A stretch of 64,000 nt of DNA from Candidatus Tanganyikabacteria bacterium (GTDB lineage: Bacteria; Cyanobacteriota; Sericytochromatia; S15B-MN24; VGJW01). The notes under the pieces are model-generated. The model searched no databases. It saw only the letters and a list, made by a program, of their open reading frames with translations, and was not told the origin of the DNA. How positions within the stretch are numbered: the stretch's first letter is position 1; every line of letters starts with the position of its first letter. This document shows positions 52,731 to 62,253 of the stretch, one piece after another. The stretch lies in contig VGJW01000014.1 in NCBI GenBank assembly GCA_016867265.1, positions 1-64,000 of the forward strand. The letters are read 5' to 3'. Position numbers and translations under genes: made by a program.

Positions 52731-53885
52731 TCAGGGCAGGCGATCCAGCGCGAGAATGCCGGCCCCCAGACCCGGGTCCCCCGCGGGACGGGTCGTCTGT
52801 CGCAACAGGGCGAGCACGCGTTCCCGCGGCGCGCCGGGCTGGCTCTCCAGGAGCATCGCCAGCGCACCCGTCACGAAGGGTGCCGCGATGGAGGTTCCCG
52901 AATGCAGGCCCCAGCGCCCGCCCGGCAGGGTGGAGAGGATGCCCTCGCCGGGCGCCGCCAGCATCACCCCAGCGCCGTGGTTGGACCACGGGCACCGTCG
53001 TCCCTCCCGGTTGACCGCCGCCACACCGATGATGCCCGGCGTATTGGCCGGCTGGGTGACGGCCGTCCCGCCGTTCCCGGCGGACGCGACGATCCAGGCA
53101 ACCTGGTTCCGCGCCCAGGTGGCGGCCCGCTCGTAGAACGGACTCAGGCGGCTGTCCCCCGAGTTCAACGACATGTTGACGAGGCTCGCGCCATGCCGCA
53201 CGGCCCGGGCCAAGCCCTCGAGGGCAGCCGCATCGTACCCCCGGCCTCGATCCATGACCTTGACGGGCAGGATTCGGATACGCCAGCAAAGGCCGGCCCC
53301 GCCAATGCCATCGGCACCCGAGGCACCCAGGATGCCGGCGACATGGGTGCCATGACCATCGCGATCGCGGGTATCGGCGTCCTGCGCCAATGTGTTCCCT
53401 CCCGGAAGGACACGCCCGCGGAGGTCCGGATGGTCGGCATCGACACCCGTGTCCAGAGCCGCCACGATGCGTTCTCCCCCGTCCAGGCCCCGGGCCCGGG
53501 CCGATCGGGCATCGAGATGTGCTGGCGCCAGCGCCCAATGACGATCCAACAGAGAGTCTCCCGGCCGGTCCGGCACCGGGGCGGTGTCCGCCTCGTGCGT
53601 CCGGGACGGCGCGGCGGCATGCACGCAAAGCAGGCGTCCGAGACGATCCAGCAAGACGTGTCAGGACCCGGCGTCGACCGGCCAGTAAGCCATTGTCCTG
53701 CCCATGTCCCGTGTGCGCAGGGGGGGTGGCAAGCCGGGAACGGCACGCCAGGGCTGTCCGCCATCCGCGGCCATGGCGACCACCCCGGTAGGCACGGCTG
53801 GGGGGTCCACGGCCTGTGGCACGGTCATGCCACAGGCCAGGAGAACCGACACAAGCCCGGCGAACACGCGGGTCGCGAGCGTCAT
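52731..53885 (-). pseudogene. secreted S8 subtilisin-like protease with an in-frame TGA
   Basis: The full frame of about 384 codons starts at ATG 53885 with GGGAGGGGG upstream and a signal peptide (VFAGLVSVLLACGM). A TGA at 53663-53661 (codon 75) interrupts it before the protease domain; the frame is the same on both sides. The catalytic triad downstream is intact: DTGVD near 145, DGHGTHVAG near 178 and SGTSIAAP near 330. A TTG just after the TGA could restart translation, but without a signal peptide. It is either a recent pseudogene, an assembly error, or read through. The next gene (NHL) is also broken. Confidence 0.75.
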
Positions 53886-54042
53886 CGGCGCCCCCTCCCG
53901 GATCGGGCGTTGCCCGGGGAAACCGCGGGAAACCTCGACCAACAAGGCCGGAGAATATGGCCCAAAGGGCTTCCCATGCGCCTCGTAATCTGTTAGGTAA
54001 TCGTTAGTTAGGGTCTTTTTTGTCGGAAGTTAACCGCCCCCC

Positions 54043-55395
54043 ATGCCAGCCCCCCAGAGCCTTGCTCACCTGATGCGTCGCTTGGCGCCTTTCGCGACGC
54101 TCCTCGCAGCAGCCTGCGGGGTGGTGCCCGGCCGCGCTCTGCTCGCCACCGACGCCGCACGTGTCGCGACGCGGGCCAACGATGGTTTTCTCTGGGGCGT
54201 CTCGACCGCTGCCTACCAGTGGGAAGGTTACAACGACCAGACGCAATGGCTGGCCTTCGAACTGGCCGGCAAGACCGAGGAGCGGGCGGGTGCCGCGGCC
54301 GACGGCTGGAACCGCTACCGCGAGGACATCGCCCTCGCCAAGGGCATGGGCCTGACGGCATTCCGTACCAGCCTGGACTGGGGTCGAATCGAGCCGGAGG
54401 AGGGCCGGATCGATGCGCAAGCCGTGGCCCGGTACCACGACATGCTGTCGGCCATGCGCGAGGCAGGCCTGACGCCCATCGTCACGCTGATGCATTTCAG
54501 CTACCCGAAGTGGATCGAGCAGCGCTACGGCGGCTGGGAGAACCGCAAATCCGTGTACGCATTCGAGCGCTTTGCCGGCTTCGTGGCCCGCGAGTTCGGG
54601 CGGGACATCGAGTGGTACCTGACCTTCAACGAGCCCAACGTGTTCATAGGTGGTTCGTACGTCACGGGCGCCATCGCCCCCGGCCGCAAGGACGTGGGAC
54701 GCGGGCTGCTGGCGGCGCGCAACTTCGTCCTTGCCCACCAAGCGGCCTTCAAAGCGATCCACGCCGCCGATCCGGTGGCACGCGTCTCGTTCAATAACTA
54801 CGCCGCAGCCTACAGCCTGTCGCTCAAGGCCCAGCCCGAGCCCTCGACGGACATTCCCGAGGATCTGGGCAAGGACTGGATGTTCAACGCACAGCGCCCC
54901 TCGGGCAACAGAAACAAGTGGCTTGATTACGTCGCCCTCGACTACTACTGCCGCTGGCGGATCGGCCCGGGTTTCCAGATCAAGCCGGCGTGGCAGTGGG
55001 AGGTCTATCCTCAGGGCCTCCACCACGCTGTCAAGAACTACCACAAGTGGACTGGCCTGCCGGTGCTGGTCGCCGAGAACGGCTTCGCGACGGACGATCT
55101 GAAGCCCCGCGAGGACAACTGGACCCGGGAGGCCTATCTGGTCCAGCACGTGGCGCAACTCGAGAAGGTCAAGGCCGAAGGTGTCCCCGTGCTCGGGTAC
55201 GTGCACTGGTCCATCACGGACAACTGGGAGTGGGGATCCTATCGCCCCCGGTTCGGCCTGTATTCGGTGGATTGCCGAAACGCAGATTATCGCAGGGTCC
55301 CCACCGAGGCGGCGGGCGTCTACGCCCGAATTGCGACGCAGAGAGGCACCGATGCCACCATGCGGAACCAGTATCGGGGACCTTCCGGGCTCTGA
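54043..55395 (+). CDS. secreted GH1-family glycoside hydrolase (beta-glucosidase-like)
   Basis: The 450-residue protein has an N-terminal signal region with a possible lipobox (LAAACG), then a GH1 barrel: FLWGVSTAAYQWEG near 48, DWGRIEPEEG near 112, TFNEPN with the acid/base Glu near 197, and VAENGF with the nucleophile near 345. HWSITDNWEWGSYRPRFGL near 390 is a typical GH1 ending. An ATG at 54073 is a possible alternative start. It stands alone, divergent from the S8 gene across 157 bp of AT-rich DNA in which I find no clear promoter. Confidence 0.9.
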   Translation: MPAPQSLAHLMRRLAPFATLLAAACGVVPGRALLATDAARVATRANDGFLWGVSTAAYQWEGYNDQTQWLAFELAGKTEERAGAAADGWNRYREDIALAKGMGLTAFRTSLDWGRIEPEEGRIDAQAVARYHDMLSAMREAGLTPIVTLMHFSYPKWIEQRYGGWENRKSVYAFERFAGFVAREFGRDIEWYLTFNEPNVFIGGSYVTGAIAPGRKDVGRGLLAARNFVLAHQAAFKAIHAADPVARVSFNNYAAAYSLSLKAQPEPSTDIPEDLGKDWMFNAQRPSGNRNKWLDYVALDYYCRWRIGPGFQIKPAWQWEVYPQGLHHAVKNYHKWTGLPVLVAENGFATDDLKPREDNWTREAYLVQHVAQLEKVKAEGVPVLGYVHWSITDNWEWGSYRPRFGLYSVDCRNADYRRVPTEAAGVYARIATQRGTDATMRNQYRGPSGL

Positions 55396-55466
55396 TTCCC
55401 CCCGAGAGACGGCGTGGCAGGTTACAATAGACCAGAGGGACCGGTCCCGGGTCCCTGACACTCAGG

Positions 55467-56600
55467 ATGTCGCGCGTGACCGAGACCATAGCCGCACCGT
55501 TGCGGCAAACTCCCCTGCACAATCGCCACGTGGCGTCGGGCGCCCGCATGGTCGGCTTCGGGGGCTGGTCGATGCCCGTCCAGTACACCTCGATCATAGC
55601 TGAGCATCAGGCCGTGCGTTCGGCGTGGGGCATCTTCGACGTCTCTCACATGGGCGAGTTCAAGGTCAGCGGTCCAGAAGCCCGCGAATGGCTGGGGTGC
55701 CTCGTTCCTGCCAACCTCGAGGCCCTGTCCGTCGGCCATGCCGTCTACACCATGTTCACGCGACCGACGGGAGGCGTCGTCGACGACCTCATCGTCTACC
55801 GATTTGCGGACCACCTGCTGCTCGTCGTGAATGCAGCCAATCGGGACAAGGACTGGGCGTGGCTCCAACGCCACCTTCCCGAGGCTCATGGCCAGGTCAC
55901 CCTCGAAGATGTATCCGAGGACTGGGCCCTGATCGCCGTCCAGGGTCCCTCGGCCGCAGCGTCCCTCGAACGCCTGTCGGGCGGTGATGTCTCGGCGACA
56001 GGCTCCTTCGGCATCACGACCTTCCGCCTGGCTGGTATCGACTGCCCTGCCGGCCGGACAGGCTACACCGGCGAGGACGGCTTCGAGGTGCTGGTACCCG
56101 CCGACCAGGCCGCCCGTGTATGGGACCTGCTCGTCGCCGAGGGCGCCAGCCCTTGCGGCCTGGGTGCCCGGGACACGTTGCGCCTCGAAGCGGGCCTGCC
56201 CCTCTACGGCCACGAATGGGATGACGACACGACGCCCATCGAGGCCGGATTCGGCTGGGCCGTGCGCAACCCGGGCCCCTACCTGGGCCGCGATGTCCAT
56301 GTCCGGCAGAAGGCCGAGGGACCTGCCCGCAGGCTGCGGGGCCTTGTCCTTGAGGATCGGGCCCCCGCCCGTGAGGGCTACGAGGTCGTGAGCCCGGACG
56401 GTGAAGTCGTGGGCAAGGTCGCCTCAGGCACCTTCTCACCGACCCTCGGCCACCCTGTCGCCACGGCCTACCTGCCTGCAGGATTCGTGCCCGAACAGAC
56501 CGTCTCGATCCGGGTGCGCGAGCGCCTGGTGCCCGCCCGTGTCGTTGCCTTGCCCTTCTATCGCCGCCCGGCAATCCAGCCCACCCGGAGGACTCCATGA
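55467..56600 (+). CDS. gcvT: aminomethyltransferase, T protein of glycine cleavage
   Basis: The 377-residue protein has GFGGWSMPVQYTSIIAEHQA near 29, FDVSHMGEF near 57, GRTGYTGEDGFEV near 200 and GLGARDTLRLEAGLPLYGHE near 230, all GcvT signatures. It transfers the methylene group to tetrahydrofolate. GTG 55476 is a possible start. It is the first gene of a four-gene operon. A TACAAT at 55423-55428 could be a -10 box but lacks a -35 partner. No glycine riboswitch fold is evident in the short leader. Confidence 0.95.
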   Translation: MSRVTETIAAPLRQTPLHNRHVASGARMVGFGGWSMPVQYTSIIAEHQAVRSAWGIFDVSHMGEFKVSGPEAREWLGCLVPANLEALSVGHAVYTMFTRPTGGVVDDLIVYRFADHLLLVVNAANRDKDWAWLQRHLPEAHGQVTLEDVSEDWALIAVQGPSAAASLERLSGGDVSATGSFGITTFRLAGIDCPAGRTGYTGEDGFEVLVPADQAARVWDLLVAEGASPCGLGARDTLRLEAGLPLYGHEWDDDTTPIEAGFGWAVRNPGPYLGRDVHVRQKAEGPARRLRGLVLEDRAPAREGYEVVSPDGEVVGKVASGTFSPTLGHPVATAYLPAGFVPEQTVSIRVRERLVPARVVALPFYRRPAIQPTRRTP

Positions 56601-56965
56601 TCCGTTTCGCCACCTCGCACGAATACGCCCGCAAGGAGGGCGATCGCTTCCGCGTGGGCATCACGCCCTTTGCCTCCGAGCAGTTGGGCGATGTCGTCTA
56701 CGTCGAACTGCCCAAGGTCGGTCGCGCCTACGCCGCCGGCGAGGAGTTCGGAGTGGTCGAGTCCGTGAAGGCGGTGTCAAGCTTGTACATGCCGGTGGCA
56801 GGCACGGTCGTCGAGGTCAACGATCCCGTCGTCCAGGACCCCGGACTGCTCAACACCGACCCGATGGATCGGGGCTGGATGGTCGTCATCGAGTCTGCCG
56901 ACCCGTCCGCCTACGATGCCCTGCTGACCGAAGACGCCTACCAGACCGAGATCGCGAGCCACTGA
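56597..56965 (+). CDS. gcvH: glycine cleavage system H protein
   Basis: The 122-residue lipoyl-domain protein begins with the standard HEYARKEG region and carries the lipoylated lysine in VESVKAVS near residue 60. It shuttles the aminomethyl group among P, T and L proteins. It overlaps gcvT by ATGA and gcvPA as TGATG. The LipM-like gene at 60700 could octanoylate this lysine. Confidence 0.96.
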   Translation: MIRFATSHEYARKEGDRFRVGITPFASEQLGDVVYVELPKVGRAYAAGEEFGVVESVKAVSSLYMPVAGTVVEVNDPVVQDPGLLNTDPMDRGWMVVIESADPSAYDALLTEDAYQTEIASH

Positions 56966-58353
56966 TGACCTACGCGTACCTCCCGCATACGCCGGCCGAC
57001 CGGGCGGCCATGCTCGACACCATCGGGGTCTCCTCGATGGATGCCTTGCTTGACCATATCCCCAAAGCCCTGCGGGAGGTCCGGCTCGACCTGCCACGCC
57101 CGCACGCCGAAGCCGAGATCCAGCAGCGCCTCGCGCGCCTCGCCGCACGCAACGTCTCGACGAGCCAGCAGGCCAGCTTCCTCGGGGCAGGCGTCGGTCA
57201 CCGCTACCGTCCCGCCGCCGTCGACCAGGTGGCGTCCCGGTCCGAATTCTACACCGCCTACACGCCCTACCAGCCCGAAGTCAGCCAAGGCACGCTCCAG
57301 GCTATCTTCGAGTTCCAGTCGATGATCTGCGAACTGACCGGGATGGATGTTGCCAACGCCTCGATGTACGACGGCAGCACCGCCGTGGCCGAGGCCGCCC
57401 TGATGGCCGTGCGCGTCACCGGACGCCCGCGCGTGCTGGTCTGCGGAACCGTCCACCCCGAGTACGAGGCCGTCACCCGGACCTACGGCCGGGGGCCCGG
57501 CCTGCGAATCGACAGCCTGCCCGCCCGGTCGGACCTGACGGATGTCGCGGCCGCGACGGCTGCCCTGACGCCGGATACGGCCGCCCTCATCGTGCAGGTG
57601 CCCGGGGTACTGGGGACGGTGGCCGACCTGTCAGGCCTGGCCGATGCGGTCCACGCCGCAGGTGCCCTGCTGGTCGTCGTCGCGGACCCCGTGGCGCTGG
57701 GTGTCCTCGAAGCGCCGGGCCGCTGGGGTGCGGACCTCGTGGTGGGCGAGGCCCAGAGCCTGGGCAACGCGATGTCGCTCGGTGGGCCCCATGTCGGCTT
57801 CATGGCCTGCAGGGAGGCGCACATCCGGCAACTGCCGGGTCGCATCTGCGGCATGTCCGTCGACGCCGAGGGCCGGCCGTGCTTCACCTTGACGCTGCAA
57901 ACGCGCGAGCAGCACATCCGGCGGGAAAAGGCCGCGAGCAACATCTGCACGAACCAGGCCTTGAATGCCCTCTTCGCGACCATCCACCTCGCCCTCCTCG
58001 GTCCCGAGGGCCTGCGCGAAGTGGCCACGACGTCGGCACTCCGGGCACACCACCTTGCGGAACGCCTTGTCGCGCTCCCCGGCTGCCGCCTCGCAAACCC
58101 GGACAGTGCCTTCCTGAACGAGTTCGTGCTCAACCTGCCTGTCCCGGCGGCCGTCGTGCGTGATGCCCTGCTGCCCATGGGGGTGTTGGCCGGCCTGCCC
58201 CTGGACACCTGGTGGCCCGAACGCACCCACGACCTGCTCATCGCCGTCACGGAGATGAATGGCCCCGAAGACCTCGAGGGCCTCGTTTCGGGCTTGGCCG
58301 CCGTCGTCACTACCCAGGGGGGACAGCGCCCCCAGGAGGCCGTCCATGCCTGA
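56965..58353 (+). CDS. gcvPA: glycine dehydrogenase (decarboxylating) subunit 1
   Basis: The 462-residue protein has [21 protein letters not shown] near 74 (shown here as [10 protein letters not shown]), [14 protein letters not shown] near 95, [10 protein letters not shown] near 130 and [11 protein letters not shown] near 270. This is the N-terminal half of the P protein, encoded separately as in Bacillus and many Gram-positive, thermophilic and cyanobacteria-related bacteria. It overlaps gcvPB by 8 bp. Confidence 0.95.
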   Translation: MTYAYLPHTPADRAAMLDTIGVSSMDALLDHIPKALREVRLDLPRPHAEAEIQQRLARLAARNVSTSQQASFLGAGVGHRYRPAAVDQVASRSEFYTAYTPYQPEVSQGTLQAIFEFQSMICELTGMDVANASMYDGSTAVAEAALMAVRVTGRPRVLVCGTVHPEYEAVTRTYGRGPGLRIDSLPARSDLTDVAAATAALTPDTAALIVQVPGVLGTVADLSGLADAVHAAGALLVVVADPVALGVLEAPGRWGADLVVGEAQSLGNAMSLGGPHVGFMACREAHIRQLPGRICGMSVDAEGRPCFTLTLQTREQHIRREKAASNICTNQALNALFATIHLALLGPEGLREVATTSALRAHHLAERLVALPGCRLANPDSAFLNEFVLNLPVPAAVVRDALLPMGVLAGLPLDTWWPERTHDLLIAVTEMNGPEDLEGLVSGLAAVVTTQGGQRPQEAVHA

Positions 58354-59806
58354 GTTGCTCGAGCCCGTCATCCTGGGGCAGGGCGCACCCGGCCGCCGGG
58401 GCGTCGCGATCCCCGAAGCGGCCGTGCCGGCCCCCTCCCTGTCGGAGGTACTGCCCGCCGCAATGCTGCGTCGTGAGGCCCCGGCGCTGCCCCAGCAGTC
58501 CGAGTTGGAGGTCGTCCGGCACTATCTGCGCCTGTCGCAGCTCAACCACGCCATCGACAAGGGCTTCTACCCCCTCGGCTCCTGCACGATGAAGTACAAC
58601 CCCAAGGTCAACGAGTGGGTCGCCCGCCTCGACGGACTGGCCAACATCCATCCCTACCAGCCCGAGTCCCAGTTGCAGGGCGCGCTCGAGATCATGTACG
58701 ACCTGCAACAGTGGCTCTGCGCCATCACGGGCCTCGAGCGGTGTTCCCTGCAACCGGCCGCAGGCGCCCATGGAGAGTTGACGGGCATCTTGATGATCAA
58801 GGCCTACCACCAGCATCGTGATGACGCCAAACGGACCCGGGTCCTCGTCCCGGACTCCGCACACGGCACCAATCCGGCGACGGCAGCCGTGGCTGGGTTC
58901 GAAGTCGTGACGGTAGCCTCGGACAGCCGAGGACTCGTCGACCTCGCCGACCTCAAGGCCAAGCTCGACGACCGGGTTGCCGCCTTGATGCTGACCAACC
59001 CCAATACCCTTGGTCTCTTCGAGGAGGACATCCTCGAAATCCAGGAGGCCGTGCATGCGGCCGGTGGCCTGCTTTACTACGACGGCGCCAACTTCAACGC
59101 CATCCTCGGCACCGTTCGGCCCGGCGACATGGGCTTCGACGTCGTCCATCTCAACCTGCACAAGACGTTCTCCACCCCTCACGGTGGCGGTGGCCCGGGC
59201 TCGGGGCCCGTCGTCGTCGGAAAGGCCCTAGAGCCTTTCCTGCCCGTGCCCATCGTGGCACGGGATGCCTCGGGCAATTACCGCCTCGACGCGAATCGGC
59301 CTCTGACAATCGGTCGGGTCAAGGCCTTCCTCGGCAACTTCGGCATGCACGTGCGGGCTTATGCCTACATCCTGGCGCACGGGGCGGATGGCCTCGCGCA
59401 GGTCAGCCGGGATGCCGTCCTCAATGCCAACTACCTCAAGGCCCAGCTCAAGGAGCCCTTCGAGATGCCCCATGCCCAGCCGTGCATGCACGAGTTCGTC
59501 ATGTCGGGCAGTCGCCAGAAGGCCAAGGGTTGCAACACGCTGCTGCTGGGCAAGCGACTGATCGACTACGGCATCCATCCGCCCACGATCTACTTCCCGC
59601 TGATCGTGCCGGAAGCCATGATGATCGAGCCGACCGAGACCGAGAGCAAGGAAACGCTGGACCGCTTCGTCTCGGCCATGCACAACATCGCCCGCGAGGT
59701 CGAAGAGACACCCGCGGTCGTGCAGCAGGCGCCCCACACCACGCCCATCAAGCGCGTCGACGAGGTACTGGCTGCCCGCAAGCCCGTGCTGCGCTGGCGC
59801 GCCTGA
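58346..59806 (+). CDS. gcvPB: glycine dehydrogenase (decarboxylating) subunit 2
   Basis: The protein (486 residues) starts at an ATG six bases after AGGAGG. It has [16 protein letters not shown] near 69, DSAHGTNPA near 170 and the PLP-lysine motif [17 protein letters not shown] near 270. It forms the active P protein with GcvPA, decarboxylating glycine onto the lipoyl arm of GcvH. It ends 9 bp from the convergent MerR-like gene. Confidence 0.95.
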   Translation: MPELLEPVILGQGAPGRRGVAIPEAAVPAPSLSEVLPAAMLRREAPALPQQSELEVVRHYLRLSQLNHAIDKGFYPLGSCTMKYNPKVNEWVARLDGLANIHPYQPESQLQGALEIMYDLQQWLCAITGLERCSLQPAAGAHGELTGILMIKAYHQHRDDAKRTRVLVPDSAHGTNPATAAVAGFEVVTVASDSRGLVDLADLKAKLDDRVAALMLTNPNTLGLFEEDILEIQEAVHAAGGLLYYDGANFNAILGTVRPGDMGFDVVHLNLHKTFSTPHGGGGPGSGPVVVGKALEPFLPVPIVARDASGNYRLDANRPLTIGRVKAFLGNFGMHVRAYAYILAHGADGLAQVSRDAVLNANYLKAQLKEPFEMPHAQPCMHEFVMSGSRQKAKGCNTLLLGKRLIDYGIHPPTIYFPLIVPEAMMIEPTETESKETLDRFVSAMHNIAREVEETPAVVQQAPHTTPIKRVDEVLAARKPVLRWRA

Positions 59807-59815
59807 CGCCAAGCG

Positions 59816-60685
59816 TCACGCCCAGAAACGCCACCACGGTCGGCGACGCGCGTCGGCGGCCTGAAGGGCTTGGACAACGCCCTCGACCAGCCCGACCTCG
59901 ACGCTGCCACCGGGAACGTCTTCCGTCCGACTCGCAAGGGCGGCCTCCAGGTCCAGCATGCGCCGCTGGAGGCTGCGCATCGAATCATCCATCGCACGGC
60001 GCGCCTTCTGAGCGAGTTCCTGCTCCAGCTCCGCAAGCTGTTTCCTGAACGCCTCGCCCCGGACGGCATCCTCCTGCTCGTGCAGCTCGGCCTCGGCGCG
60101 GCGCGCAAGTTCGAGTTCCTCAAGACGCTGCCGCAAGGACGCATAGGCCTCAGGACCATCACCCTCGGGAACTTGCCCCAACGTCTGGCGGACCTCGGCC
60201 AACTGCGCCTCCAGTTGGGCCATGCGGCTGACGCCGGCCGCAGCCATCTCCGACACCTGGTCCGAGAGGGCCTGAAGGCGACCGGGGTCCATGCCCGGCG
60301 CCTCGAGCAGACCCCGGACAGCCTCGTGCGCGGCCGCGATCTGGTGGTAGCGACCCTGCAAGTCCTGCAAGGCGGCGTGCTGTCCGGCGAGGAGCTGTTC
60401 CATCGCATCCTGGCGCTGCACAATGCGCGCCAGCACCTCCTCGAGATCGGGCCGCGTCTCGACCTGAGGGGACGAGGGGGCGAGGAGTACGCGGACCTCG
60501 TCCAAGGTTCGACCCTCGGCGACATACCCGGCGACCACGCGCAGGTTCTCGAGGTCGCGGGGACCGACGACGCGCCGCCCCTGCCGGTCCTTGGCGAAGC
60601 GCAGGTTCAGGACGCGCTCCCAAGCCCGGACCTCCGCCACGGAAACACCCAGTTCCCGGGCAGCTTGGGCCACGCTCAACCGCAT
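59816..60685 (-). CDS. MerR-type HTH protein with long coiled coil
   Basis: The 289-residue protein has an N-terminal winged HTH of MerR type (LSVAQAARELGVSVAEVRAW; later VVGPRDLENLRVVAGYVAEG), a short linker, then a coiled coil from about 80 to 255 and a tryptophan-rich basic end (PWWRFWA). No effector domain is seen. It may bind DNA or act at the membrane through its basic aromatic tail, as some nucleoid or septation factors do. It is convergent with gcvPB and divergent from lipM with 14 bp between starts, so it could regulate lipM. Confidence 0.8.
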   Translation of the reverse strand: MRLSVAQAARELGVSVAEVRAWERVLNLRFAKDRQGRRVVGPRDLENLRVVAGYVAEGRTLDEVRVLLAPSSPQVETRPDLEEVLARIVQRQDAMEQLLAGQHAALQDLQGRYHQIAAAHEAVRGLLEAPGMDPGRLQALSDQVSEMAAAGVSRMAQLEAQLAEVRQTLGQVPEGDGPEAYASLRQRLEELELARRAEAELHEQEDAVRGEAFRKQLAELEQELAQKARRAMDDSMRSLQRRMLDLEAALASRTEDVPGGSVEVGLVEGVVQALQAADARRRPWWRFWA

Positions 60686-60699
60686 GACATGATCCTATC

Positions 60700-61458
60700 G
60701 TGACGATGCACCCATGGCGACTGATCGCCGACCCGCCTGCTCCGGGGCGGTGGAACATGCTGGCGGACGAGGCCATGCTCGAGGCCCTCGCCGCGGGCAT
60801 CACGGGCCCGACGCTGCGGCTGTATGGCTGGGATCCGGCTTGCCTGAGCCTGGGCCGGAATCAGGTGGCCCCGATCGGCCTCGAGGAACGGTCCGCGCGC
60901 CTCGGCATCGGGATCGTCCGCAGGCCCACCGGAGGCCAAGCCGTCCTGCACGCCTCGGAGGTCACCTATGCCGTCGTCACGGCGACGGCAGGAGAGGGCG
61001 TGCTCGGGGATTACCGCCGCCTGAATGAGCGCTTGGCCCGGGCCCTGATCGCCGTGGGCTTCCCCGCCGCGCTGATCCGCAGCGAGGCGACGGAATCGAC
61101 AGCGCGTGCCAGTTGCTTTGCGCGGCCCGGCAGGGCGGATCTCGCGGTCGACGGGCGCAAGATCGGCGGATCGGCGCAAGTCCGCAGGGGCACGGTGCTG
61201 CTTCAGCACGGCAGCATCAAGCTCTGGCCCGCGGCATGTTCGCTCGCCCGGGTCCTGGGGCCGGGAACGCCCGAACCCGAGGTCCTCTGGCCCGCAGGTC
61301 CGCCCGGGGATCCGGAGGCATGCCGTGATCGCATCGCCCGGGCCATGGCCACGGCCTTCGGGTTGCCATGGGCGCCGACGGCCCGCACGGACTGGGAAAG
61401 CGCGTGGATTCACGCCCGCACCGAGGGAGAATCCCCGGTCATCGCAGTTGGAACCTGA
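60700..61458 (+). CDS. lipM: octanoyl-[GcvH] transferase, LipM type
   Basis: The 252-residue biotin/lipoate ligase-fold protein has GIVRRPTGGQAVLHASEVTY near 70 and ASCFARPGRADLAVDGRKIGG near 128 (shown here as ASCFARPGRADLAVDG) with the cysteine of the LipM group. GSAQVRRGTVLLQHGSI follows. LipM moves octanoate from acyl carrier protein to GcvH in Bacillus. The absence of an ATP-binding ligase C-domain fits LipM rather than LplA. ATG 60706 is an alternative start. Its place after the gcv operon supports the role. It overlaps the tail of the convergent TonB gene by 20 bp. Confidence 0.82.
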   Translation: MTMHPWRLIADPPAPGRWNMLADEAMLEALAAGITGPTLRLYGWDPACLSLGRNQVAPIGLEERSARLGIGIVRRPTGGQAVLHASEVTYAVVTATAGEGVLGDYRRLNERLARALIAVGFPAALIRSEATESTARASCFARPGRADLAVDGRKIGGSAQVRRGTVLLQHGSIKLWPAACSLARVLGPGTPEPEVLWPAGPPGDPEACRDRIARAMATAFGLPWAPTARTDWESAWIHARTEGESPVIAVGT

Positions 61459-62251
61459 CAGAGACATAGCCTTCCTGGTCCGGGGCATCCCCGGCCAGAG
61501 GACTGAATCGCCAGCGCTGGAATGCGGCCAAGGCTGCGGCATCGAGCGTCCCGTCGCCCGACGAACGCTGGATGCGTGCTGCGGTGACCTCCCCGGATGC
61601 AGCGACCCGGATGACGGCACGGACGCTGCCCTCGGCAAGGCGCGCACGCGCCTCTTGGGGGTAATCCGGCTCGGGCCGTTCCAGAATCCGTCGACCGGCA
61701 AGGTCACCCCGTGCCCCCGAGCCTGTCGACACGGCGCCGCCCGGTGCCCCGCCCGACGCACCTCCCGGCTGGCCGTCCGGCTGGGATGGCCCCTCACCCG
61801 ACCCCGGCAACGCGGACTCCGCGAGGCGCCGCCGCTGCCGCTCACGTTCCAGCGCCAGCGCGTCCACCTGCGGCTCGGGTTCGACCTGCCGTGCATCAGG
61901 GTCCGCCTGCGCGCGCGCCGGGCGGACTGCCGGACGCGACGCGACGGGGCGACGCACCGCGGCTTCGGGACGGGGCGCCGGAGCCTCGGCAGGCGCCGGG
62001 CGCTCGGCCGCAGGACGCGCCTGAACCGGACCGGGTGCCGGAAGACCTGCCAGAGGACGTGTGGTGTCGCCAGCCAGGCCTCCGAGGTCGACCAGGGACA
62101 CCACGAGGGGCTCGGGTGTCGGGAGGACCAGCGGCAATTCGGGCCGCGGCCAGAAAAACAGCCAGATCAGGAACAGGGCATGGACCAGCAGCGACAGGCC
62201 CCAGGCTTCCGGGTCCGGCCGGGCCTTGCGGCGACGGGACAAGGCAGCCAT
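61439..62251 (-). CDS. TonB-family energy transducer
   Basis: The protein (270 residues) has an N-terminal TM helix (SLLVHALFLIWLFFW near 20), a long Pro/Ala/Arg/Glu-rich periplasmic spacer (about 55-190), and a C-terminal TonB domain (ILERPEPDYPQEARARLAEG, GTLDAAALAAFQRWRFSPL). It would carry energy from the inner membrane to outer-membrane receptors. No exbB/exbD is in the window. A TTG at 62257, overlapping the upstream stop, is an alternative start. It is coupled to the barrel protein upstream. Confidence 0.88.
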   Translation of the reverse strand: MAALSRRRKARPDPEAWGLSLLVHALFLIWLFFWPRPELPLVLPTPEPLVVSLVDLGGLAGDTTRPLAGLPAPGPVQARPAAERPAPAEAPAPRPEAAVRRPVASRPAVRPARAQADPDARQVEPEPQVDALALERERQRRRLAESALPGSGEGPSQPDGQPGGASGGAPGGAVSTGSGARGDLAGRRILERPEPDYPQEARARLAEGSVRAVIRVAASGEVTAARIQRSSGDGTLDAAALAAFQRWRFSPLAGDAPDQEGYVSVRFQLR

Positions 62252-62253
62252 CG

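Noticed and set aside
52645-53628. Alternative minus-strand frame across the S8 protease
   Set aside because: It lacks the catalytic triad, which is fully present in the neighbouring frame.
55396-55466. Glycine riboswitch before gcvT
   Set aside because: The leader is only about 70 bp after the previous stop and shows no tandem aptamer-like helices.
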